A stretch of DNA of 64,000 nt. Origin: RUG563 sp045590215 (GTDB lineage Bacteria > Bacillota > Clostridia > Christensenellales > Aristaeellaceae). The translations under genes and the position numbers were made by a program. Positions 7,670 through 14,878 of this stretch are shown here, in pieces (the first letter of the stretch is position 1; each line of letters begins with the position of its first letter). A model generated the notes under the pieces. That model saw only the letters and a program-made list of their open reading frames with translations. It was not told the DNA's origin and did no database searches. Location: the NCBI GenBank assembly GCA_045590215.1, contig JAZNQO010000044.1:34881-98880 (forward strand). The letters are read 5' to 3'.

Positions 7670-8844
7670 ACATTCTTTTCTGGATGAGCAGCGGCTTTGA
7701 CCGTTTTTCCCCATCCCGACACCTGATGACCACCGTTGCGGAAGCGTTGTGCCAAAGGGAGCATCATGTGCACATCCTGCAAAAAGATACAGGCGGCTCT
7801 TTACCCTCCCTGCCCGTGCCGCTGAATAAACTCAACGTTTCTTCCACCTGCATCAAAATGCCTCTGCCCCGAAAGGAGAACCTGGCCAAGCGTTTTTTGA
7901 CGGATATTCAGTACATCCTTCGCTGTAAAAAATGGTTGAAAAGGCAAAAAGCATTTGACCGGGTGTTTCTCCAATCCTCCAACGTGATCGGGATACAGAT
8001 GTATCTTTTGAAAAAATGGAACCCATCCCTTCCCGTCACCTGTAATGTGCAGGATATTTTTCCGCAAAACGCTCTGTATATCGGGGCGATTCGCCAAGGC
8101 ATTTTCTATAAAACCCTGTCGGCCATGCAATCATACGCCTATCACCATGCCGCCCATATCATCACCATCTCGGAGGATATGCAGGAGGAATTGGTTTCCC
8201 TCGGCGTGGAAAAGGAAAAGATTCAGGTCGTCTATAACTGGAGCTATCAGGACGCTCCCTACGATACCAAAACACTGAACTACACAAATGTCGCATCCTA
8301 TTTCGAGAAGGATACGTTTCAAGTGGTGTATGCCGGGAATATCGGCCGGATGCAGGCGGTGGACGTGGTTTTGCAGGCAGCCGCCCATTTGCAAGGCCAT
8401 TCAGATATTGCTTTCCACATTTTCGGAAACGGTGTGCATTTGGAAAAGCTGATGGAGCTCGCTCAAAAAATGCAGCTTTCATCAGTGCAGTTTCATCCGC
8501 TGCCGGAGGAAAGCGACGCTCCCTCTCTCTACAGCGCAGCCGATGTGAACATCATCCCCTTGGCCAAGCACATTTACCGCACCGCCCTGCCCAGCAAAAC
8601 GGCCACCTGCCTCGCCTGCGGAAAGCCCGTTCTTTTCTGCCTGGGGGAAGAAAGCCGGTTTGCAAAGCGCATATGCTCGCAAGGAAACGGCTGGCTGCTT
8701 CCTGCGGAAGACGGGAAGAAGCTGGCCGAGGCCATTCTCCATATCAAGTGCGGCGCATGGCAAAAAGAAAATGCGCTGCCCTACACTTCCCTCTTTTCCC
8801 AAACAGAAAACAGCCGCCAATACGCCCGAATCATCGAATCCTGA
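7666..8844 (+). CDS. Glycosyltransferase, GT4-like
   Basis: A 392-residue GT-B fold enzyme. The N-terminal half (MNILFWMSSGFDRFSPSRH) binds acceptor, and the C-terminal half has the nucleotide-sugar region VVYAGNIGRMQAVDV, HIFGNG and a LPSKTATCLACGKPV stretch. The start at 7666 overlaps the stop of the previous gene (ATGA); an upstream in-frame ATG would overlap that gene by 46 bases and is less likely. The sugar donor is unknown. It is part of the polysaccharide operon. Confidence 0.82.
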   Translation: MNILFWMSSGFDRFSPSRHLMTTVAEALCQREHHVHILQKDTGGSLPSLPVPLNKLNVSSTCIKMPLPRKENLAKRFLTDIQYILRCKKWLKRQKAFDRVFLQSSNVIGIQMYLLKKWNPSLPVTCNVQDIFPQNALYIGAIRQGIFYKTLSAMQSYAYHHAAHIITISEDMQEELVSLGVEKEKIQVVYNWSYQDAPYDTKTLNYTNVASYFEKDTFQVVYAGNIGRMQAVDVVLQAAAHLQGHSDIAFHIFGNGVHLEKLMELAQKMQLSSVQFHPLPEESDAPSLYSAADVNIIPLAKHIYRTALPSKTATCLACGKPVLFCLGEESRFAKRICSQGNGWLLPAEDGKKLAEAILHIKCGAWQKENALPYTSLFSQTENSRQYARIIES

Positions 8845-8856
8845 ACGGAGGCAACA

Positions 8857-9954
8857 ATGCTTATCGGAATCATCGCCGCCAGCAATCTGCGAAAATCCCC
8901 CTATGTGCGCTTTTACACGTCCATTTTAGAAGAAGCGTCCATGCCCTATGAAATCATCCTGCCCAACCGGCTTGCCATCGAAGAAAGCTATTCCGGCTGC
9001 GTGCATGTGCTGCCATGGAATAAGCAGCTGCCTGCTGCCTTAAATTATTTTTTGTATACTAAAAAAGCAAAGCGTATCATCAGGCAAAAGCACTATGATG
9101 CGCTGATCATCATGACCAGCATGAACGCCGTTTGCCTGCATCGATTTTTGAAAAAGCAGTATGCGAAGCGGTACATTCTGGATATCCGGGATTATGCCCA
9201 TGAAAACATCCCTCTGTATTTCCGTTTGGAAGAGATGGCGGTGAAAAATGCCTTGATGAACGTGGTTTCCTCCCGGCAGTTTATCCCCCTTTTGCCCAAG
9301 GGCGAATATGCCGTTTGCCATAACTATTATCCCCCGGAGAATGAAATGCCAAAGCCCGAAAGCTCGTTAAGCGATGTGATTCGTATCGGCTATCTGGGCT
9401 CCCTTTCCCATGTGGAGCAGTGCATAAAGCTGATGCAGCTGGTCAGCCGGGACAAGCGGTTTTCTCTTGATTTTTACGGCCATTCCGACGCGGAGGATAT
9501 ACTCAAGCAGGAAGCAAAAAAGCTGACCTGCGAAAACATTCGCTTTCACGGGGCGTATACGCCCAAGGAAAAGGACGGGATTTTGCAAAACGTTGATATT
9601 CTCTTTAATTTGTATGGAAACGACACAAAAAATGCCGTTCATTCCCTGTCCAATAAGCTTTATGATGCATTGACCCTTGTAAAGCCCTTGCTTGCAAGCC
9701 CTGATACCTACACCGCCCGGATGGCCGGTCCCCTTGCCTATACGCTGGATTTGGAGACGGCCGCTTCGCTGGACGGGCTGTGCGACTGGTATAACAGCCG
9801 GGATAAAGCGGCACAGAAGGCTTATGCCGCCCAAATGATAGCGCAAATCGCCCGTGAAAACCGGGAGACACAGACGGCCATCCTGCACGCACTTTTGCCT
9901 CTGCATGAAAATAGTGTAGAGATTTTCACCAAAGAAGGAAACGCAAACGTATGA
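8857..9954 (+). CDS. Putative glycosyltransferase
   Basis: A 365-residue protein with a GT-B-like layout: an N-terminal MLIGIIAASNLRKSP strand, DIRDYAHE in the middle, then IRIGYLGSLSHVEQ, LDFYGHSDAED and LSNKLYDALTLVKPLLASP in the C-terminal donor-binding half. Similarity to known families is weaker than for its neighbours, so the call is tentative. AACGGAGG precedes ATG 8857, 12 bases after the previous stop, and its end overlaps the next start by ATGA. Donor and linkage are unknown. Confidence 0.72.
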   Translation: MLIGIIAASNLRKSPYVRFYTSILEEASMPYEIILPNRLAIEESYSGCVHVLPWNKQLPAALNYFLYTKKAKRIIRQKHYDALIIMTSMNAVCLHRFLKKQYAKRYILDIRDYAHENIPLYFRLEEMAVKNALMNVVSSRQFIPLLPKGEYAVCHNYYPPENEMPKPESSLSDVIRIGYLGSLSHVEQCIKLMQLVSRDKRFSLDFYGHSDAEDILKQEAKKLTCENIRFHGAYTPKEKDGILQNVDILFNLYGNDTKNAVHSLSNKLYDALTLVKPLLASPDTYTARMAGPLAYTLDLETAASLDGLCDWYNSRDKAAQKAYAAQMIAQIARENRETQTAILHALLPLHENSVEIFTKEGNANV

Positions 9955-11123
9955 TTATCAGCTATGTCTCTTCCGTCATGGATGCCGAAGATTTTGCCGC
10001 CCTTTTCCAGGATAAACAAACGATGCCCTTTCAGCAGGGGCAGAAATACCACCGGCTGATGATGGAGGGCTTGGCGACAAACGGTGCTATCGTCCATGCT
10101 TGCTCCGCTCGTCCGGTAACAAAGGGCAATTGCAAAAGAAAATTTTTGCCCCGTCAAACCCGGCAGGTTCATCCGGGGCTTACTTACCGTTACGCATCCG
10201 TTTTGAACCTCCCCGTTTTGAAAAACTTCTGGCAAATGGCAGCAGCTTACCATGCCATCTGCCGTGAAAAGCGGCAAGGCACAAACGCCGTTTTGTGCGA
10301 TGTGCTCAACGCTTCCGCTGCCTTCGGGGCGGCATTAGCGGCGAAGAGGAAAAAGCTTCCTTGCCTTGGCATCGTGACGGATTTGCCGGAGCTTTTAGTG
10401 ACCGGGGTGCGCAAAGGGCGCACAAGGCTTGTGCACAAAACCATTGGTCTTTGCTCCGGGTATGTTTTTCTGACGGAAGCCATGAATGATAGGCTAAACA
10501 AAGCAGGCAAGCCCTACACCGTCATCGAGGGGGTTTGCGATGGCAAAATGCAGAGGATGAAAAAGCCTGCTTCCTCGGAAAACGCCCCCCTCATCTGCCT
10601 CTATGCCGGGTATCTGGACGAAAGGTACGGCGTGAAAATGATGGTGGACAGCTTCCTTCAGTGTGCCCATCCTCATGCGGAGCTGCACATTTTCGGCAGC
10701 GGCCCTTATGCGAAAACCTTGTCTGACCTTGTGAAAACCCACCCCTGCCTGCATTTTCATGGAACTAAACTGAACGAAGAAATCGTCCATGCGGAGAGAA
10801 AAGCGCACCTGCTTTTGAACCCAAGACCCCCGGAAGAAGCCTTCACGAAGTATTCTTTTCCCTCGAAAAACATGGAGTATATGGCGTCAGGCACGCCCAT
10901 GCTGGCCTATGCTCTGTCCGGCATCCCCAAAGAATATGCCCCCTATTATTTCCATGCGGAAAACACAGAAGACGGCTTCCGGAACGCCCTGCTTTCCGTC
11001 CTGCAAATGCCAGAGGAAGAAAGAAGAAACATGGGCGAAAGGGCGCGGCAATTTGTCTTAACCGAAAAAACGGCGGAAGTGCAAAGTAAAAAAATCTTTC
11101 GTTTGCTGGAAGGAACGAAATAA
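9951..11123 (+). CDS. Glycosyltransferase, GT4-like
   Basis: A 390-residue GT-B enzyme. The C-terminal half shows LYAGYLDERYGVKMM, HIFGSGPYAKTL, FHGTKLNEEI and KYSFPSKNMEYMASGTPML, the usual GT4 donor-binding series with an acidic residue before the Ser-Lys loop (PPEEAF). The N-terminal half includes AVLCDVLNASAAFGAA. The start overlaps the previous stop by ATGA and the next gene starts two bases after its end, so it is translated with the operon. Sugar specificity is unknown. Confidence 0.83.
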   Translation: MIISYVSSVMDAEDFAALFQDKQTMPFQQGQKYHRLMMEGLATNGAIVHACSARPVTKGNCKRKFLPRQTRQVHPGLTYRYASVLNLPVLKNFWQMAAAYHAICREKRQGTNAVLCDVLNASAAFGAALAAKRKKLPCLGIVTDLPELLVTGVRKGRTRLVHKTIGLCSGYVFLTEAMNDRLNKAGKPYTVIEGVCDGKMQRMKKPASSENAPLICLYAGYLDERYGVKMMVDSFLQCAHPHAELHIFGSGPYAKTLSDLVKTHPCLHFHGTKLNEEIVHAERKAHLLLNPRPPEEAFTKYSFPSKNMEYMASGTPMLAYALSGIPKEYAPYYFHAENTEDGFRNALLSVLQMPEEERRNMGERARQFVLTEKTAEVQSKKIFRLLEGTK

Positions 11124-11125
11124 CC

Positions 11126-12310
11126 ATGCGCATCATCCAAATCACCGGCTTCATGGCCGGTGCACAAAAGGCCATAACAGAAGCCATCCATAGCCATCTT
11201 CTGGCAATGGGCGAGGAGAGCTATATTCTCTATGCCAAGGGGCACAGCGAACTCCCCGGCACAATCCGCTATGAATCCACGTTCAGCAGACTGTTCACCC
11301 GTTTCATGCGAAAAGCTTTCGGCAAGCATCCTGCCTTTTCCCTTTTCCAGACCCTGCGGCTGCTGCACTTCCTTCAAAAAAATCCGCCGGACGTGATACA
11401 TCTGCATGTGCTGCATCACGGCTGCGTGCAGGAAAACTTACTTCTCCGATATCTGAAACGGAAACGCATCCCCATCGTTTTCACCCTGCATGATCTTTGG
11501 GCGATTACAGGGGGCTGTTATCATTATACCGCCCTTCCTTGCACGGGCTATGAAAGCGGCTGCCGGAACTGCCCGAAAGCAAAAGCGCAATTGGACGTGG
11601 AAAGATGCCGCACAGGAAAAAGCTATGAAAGAAAAAAACAGCTGCTGCTTTCGCTGCCGAGTTTGCATCTCGTATCCATCTCCCCGTGGGTGAAGGGGGA
11701 AATGGCAAAGAGCTTTCTGAAAGGCCACCCCCTTTCCGTGATTCCAAACGGCGTTTCGCTCCCCGAAACCTTGCAAAGCCTGCCGCCGATACCGAAAAAG
11801 GACGCCCTGATCCTTGGGGTAGCCGCCCATTGGACGAAGGAAAAAGGGATTGACCTCCTGCTGGAATTGGCCGGGCTGTTAGGGGAAAAATACACCCTCT
11901 GCCTTGTGGGGCATGCAACGGCGGATGTGCAAAAAGCCGCCCCCGCCAATGTGCATTTTGCCGGCTATTGCAAGGATAAAGAGCAATTGTTTGCCTATTA
12001 CCAAGCGGCAGATCTGCACATCAGTGCTTCCAAAGAAGAAACCCTCGGCATGTCCTTTGTGGAGGCCGCCTGCGCCGGAGTAAGAAGCATCGGCTATGGC
12101 AGCACCGCCATTCCGGACACTTTGAAACAGGTACACGGCCATGTGGTCAGCGACTATTCCGCTGCCGCCTATCGGGACGCCATTCTCGGTTTGCTTGCCC
12201 AAAAGGAAAACAGGCTTTCCCACGCCCAAATTTCGCAGGTGCAAGCAGCTTTTTCCATCACACGCATGGCGGAACGCTATCGGGCACTTTATCTATCCAT
12301 AAAAAATTAA
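11126..12310 (+). CDS. Glycosyltransferase, GT4 family, WcaC/exopolysaccharide type
   Basis: A 394-residue GT4 enzyme. Diagnostic is the segment FTLHDLWAITGGCYHY followed by a Cys-rich loop (CTGYESGCRNCP) seen in many colanic-acid and capsule glycosyltransferases. The C-terminal half has VIPNGV, LGVAAHWTKEKGIDLLLELA, CLVGHA, HFAGY and the EETLGMSFVEAACAGV helix that carries the ExxxxxxxE nucleotide-sugar motif. It sits two bases after the previous gene. Donor and acceptor are unknown. Confidence 0.86.
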   Translation: MRIIQITGFMAGAQKAITEAIHSHLLAMGEESYILYAKGHSELPGTIRYESTFSRLFTRFMRKAFGKHPAFSLFQTLRLLHFLQKNPPDVIHLHVLHHGCVQENLLLRYLKRKRIPIVFTLHDLWAITGGCYHYTALPCTGYESGCRNCPKAKAQLDVERCRTGKSYERKKQLLLSLPSLHLVSISPWVKGEMAKSFLKGHPLSVIPNGVSLPETLQSLPPIPKKDALILGVAAHWTKEKGIDLLLELAGLLGEKYTLCLVGHATADVQKAAPANVHFAGYCKDKEQLFAYYQAADLHISASKEETLGMSFVEAACAGVRSIGYGSTAIPDTLKQVHGHVVSDYSAAAYRDAILGLLAQKENRLSHAQISQVQAAFSITRMAERYRALYLSIKN

Positions 12311-12322
12311 GGGAGGAGCCGT

Positions 12323-13492
12323 ATGTTCATCCTGACCCTGAAACTGAATATGCTTTTCATGGTGCTGACCCTTGCGCTGCGGCCACTGCAGGCAGGGCTT
12401 TCGGTGCTTTCCGGGTACGGGCTGATGGCTACGTCCTTTCTTTTGCCCTTCTTTTCTTTGCAAAACGCCGGGGACAGGCGCATCAAAAACCACCTGATAT
12501 TCCTTGTTTTCTTCTGTGTCATCGCCCTTTTGGGGCTTTTGCTCTTCATTTTTCAGGTGAACTGGGCATGGGTGAAGGGACTGATGCTGCTCTTTTCCCT
12601 GTATTTTTCCATCGCTGCCAGCAGCCGCAACTTTTCCGAAAAGGACATCCGGCATCTGCTCTCCATGGGGAATATCATGGGGCTTATTTTCCTTCTTTAC
12701 GGCTATTTGCCCTTTTCCTTCCGCTATACCGAATTCAACGCCTATAACGGTCCCCAGTTTTCCATGGGGCTTGGCAATCCAAACGGCACAGCCATCAGCG
12801 TGATGTTTTGCATCGGGCTATTGCTGATTGGCTGCCTGCATCGGCCAAGTACTGCAAACCGCATTTTTTCCTTTGCTATGATTGCCGGGCTGGTTGGGCT
12901 CATCGTTCGGCTGCAATGCCGCAGCGTGTTTTTCTGCACCGTGCTCCTGCTGCTTTTTTACTTCCTGCGCTTCCTGCAGCCGAAAAAATATATGGTGCTT
13001 CTGACGCTCCTTGTGCCGGTTCTGTTCCTCTTTTTGCAAACAGCCATGGCACTTTTGTTCCAATATACGGATATCCTCGGCAAGCCGCTTTTGACCGGGC
13101 GGCAGGATGTGTTTTTCGCCGTCTTCCGGCAAATCAGCCGTGAGCCTCTGCATTATCTTCTGGGCTTGCCTGGCCTGCATCAATTGGAAAATCTGCATAA
13201 TGCACCCCTGACCCTGCTATGCAATTTCGGCCTTTTCGGGTTTTTGATGTACTTTTTCTTCTGGAAAGGGGAATTGGACCTCTTGACAGGCAGGGAAGAT
13301 GCCACCCCCGTCCAGCGTTTTTGCATGATGCTTCTCATGATCTTTTTGATTCATTCTTCGGCAGAAGCCGGGGTAATGATAGGCACTGCCCTTTATGGCA
13401 CGCCCTTCATGGTGATTGCCCGGCTGGCCAAGGATAACTTTTCGGATGCTGAACAGGAAATGCAGGAAGAGGGCGCAGATGATGGAACATAA
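12323..13492 (+). CDS. Wzy-like polysaccharide polymerase (O-antigen ligase/polymerase family)
   Basis: A 389-residue, strongly hydrophobic protein with about ten membrane segments and a longer exposed loop around residues 245-300 (LLTGRQDVFFAVFRQISREP and the region up to LGLPGLHQL), the layout of Wzy/WaaL proteins. The stretch GLGNPNGTAISVMF in the fourth or fifth helix is typical of Gram-positive capsule polymerases. GGGAGG precedes ATG 12323. The 3' end overlaps the flippase start by about 14 bases. It would join repeat units on undecaprenyl diphosphate at the outer membrane face. Family assignment rests on topology and context more than on sequence. Confidence 0.78.
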   Translation: MFILTLKLNMLFMVLTLALRPLQAGLSVLSGYGLMATSFLLPFFSLQNAGDRRIKNHLIFLVFFCVIALLGLLLFIFQVNWAWVKGLMLLFSLYFSIAASSRNFSEKDIRHLLSMGNIMGLIFLLYGYLPFSFRYTEFNAYNGPQFSMGLGNPNGTAISVMFCIGLLLIGCLHRPSTANRIFSFAMIAGLVGLIVRLQCRSVFFCTVLLLLFYFLRFLQPKKYMVLLTLLVPVLFLFLQTAMALLFQYTDILGKPLLTGRQDVFFAVFRQISREPLHYLLGLPGLHQLENLHNAPLTLLCNFGLFGFLMYFFFWKGELDLLTGREDATPVQRFCMMLLMIFLIHSSAEAGVMIGTALYGTPFMVIARLAKDNFSDAEQEMQEEGADDGT

Positions 13493-14771
13493 ACGAGTAC
13501 TGCATAACGCCGGATGGATCATCGGCTGCAAAATCGCCCAATCCGTGTTGGGGCTGCTGCTCACCATGCTCACCGCCCGGTACTTGGGTCCTGCCCATTT
13601 TGGGCTGCTGCACTACGCCGCCGCCCTGGTCGCCTTTGTCGCCCCTATCAGCAAATTGGGGCTGGATGCCATATTGGTGAAAGCTTTGTTGGATGCCCCG
13701 GAAAGAGAGGGGGAAACCCTCGGCACGGCCATGGGCATGAGCCTGCTTTCCAGCCTTTTGTGCATTGCCGGGCTTCTTGGCTTTTCCGCCCTCACAAACT
13801 CCAGCGAACCGCTGGCTGCCATTGTCTGCCTTTTATACAGCCTGATTTTGATTTTCCAGAGCATGGAGCTTTTGCAATTCTGGTTTCAAGCGCATCTGTT
13901 GTCCAAATATACCGCCATCGCTGCGCTGATTGCGTATGGGATAAAATCCGCCTATCAAGTGGTACTGCTGATGCAGGGCAGCGATATATATTTCTTTTGC
14001 CTGACCGGAGCATTGGATATTCTCATGATAGACCTGATGCTCTTTGGAAAATATAAAAGGATTAGCGGCGGCCGCCTGACTTTCTCCCCCTCCCTTGCAC
14101 GCCGCTTGTTTGCGGAAAGCAAATATCATCTGCTGTCTGCGATGATGATTGCCGTCTTCGCCAATACCGACGGTATCATGATTAAACTTTTCTTGGGCGA
14201 TACCCAGACAGGCTATTATTCCGCCGCCGTTGGGTGCGCCAACATCACAAGCTTTGTTTTCTCCGCCCTTATCTATTCTGCCCAGCCCGTGCTATTGGAA
14301 AAATTCAGGCAGCAAAAGCAAGCCTTTGACGAAACTTTTCCGCTTTTATACGCCGCCGTCATTTTCCTTTCCCTGCTGCAGTGCCTTTTCATTTCCCTTT
14401 TTGCCCCTTTCCTGCTTCGGGTGCTGTATGGCGAAGCCTATCTGGCGGCGTCCAATCCCTTGCGTATGCTTGTCTGGTATACGCTGTTCAGCTATCTGGG
14501 AGCGGTGCGCAATATCTGGATCATCGCCAACGAAAAGCACAGCCTGCTTTGGAAAATCAATCTCACAGGAGCAGTGGCAAACATTCTTTTGAACCTGATT
14601 ATGATTCCAAGGTTTAGCATTTCGGGAGCCGCCGCCGCTTCCCTGATAACGCAAGTTTTCACCAATGTTTTTCTGTGCTTTCTGCTGCCAAGCCTTCGGG
14701 AAACGCTGCCTTATCTGAAAGGCGGCTTACGCTTTTATCGCTGCTTCCAAACCATCAGGAAAAGAAAATAA
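13479..14771 (+). CDS. Wzx-like oligosaccharide flippase
   Basis: A 430-residue membrane protein of the MOP/PST superfamily with about 12-14 helices. The N-terminus (NAGWIIGCKIAQSVLG, then LTARYLGPAHFGLLHYA) is the classic polysaccharide-exporter start. Other family features are the LVWYTLFSYLGAVRNIWIIA and NLIMIPRFSISGAAAASLI stretches near the end. ATG 13479 and 13482 are both possible, with AGGAAGAGGG upstream inside wzy. It would flip lipid-linked repeat units across the membrane. It is the last gene of the polysaccharide operon. Confidence 0.9.
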   Translation: MMEHKRVLHNAGWIIGCKIAQSVLGLLLTMLTARYLGPAHFGLLHYAAALVAFVAPISKLGLDAILVKALLDAPEREGETLGTAMGMSLLSSLLCIAGLLGFSALTNSSEPLAAIVCLLYSLILIFQSMELLQFWFQAHLLSKYTAIAALIAYGIKSAYQVVLLMQGSDIYFFCLTGALDILMIDLMLFGKYKRISGGRLTFSPSLARRLFAESKYHLLSAMMIAVFANTDGIMIKLFLGDTQTGYYSAAVGCANITSFVFSALIYSAQPVLLEKFRQQKQAFDETFPLLYAAVIFLSLLQCLFISLFAPFLLRVLYGEAYLAASNPLRMLVWYTLFSYLGAVRNIWIIANEKHSLLWKINLTGAVANILLNLIMIPRFSISGAAAASLITQVFTNVFLCFLLPSLRETLPYLKGGLRFYRCFQTIRKRK

Positions 14772-14839
14772 GCTCCCTTCGGATGAAAAAGGAACTTTAT
14801 AACGTTTACATTTGTGTGCTGTACTTTGCAGGGCAAATG

Positions 14840-14848
14840 TGCTATAAT
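14840..14848 (+). promoter_or_regulatory. Extended -10 promoter of the penicillin-binding protein gene
   Basis: TGCTATAAT, an extended -10 element, about 30 bases before the start codon; no good -35 at the usual distance. The same TGTGCTATAAT sequence appears in the promoter at 28369. Confidence 0.55.
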
Positions 14849-14878
14849 TTCGTGTGAACGATGAAAAGGAGGTGCGCT

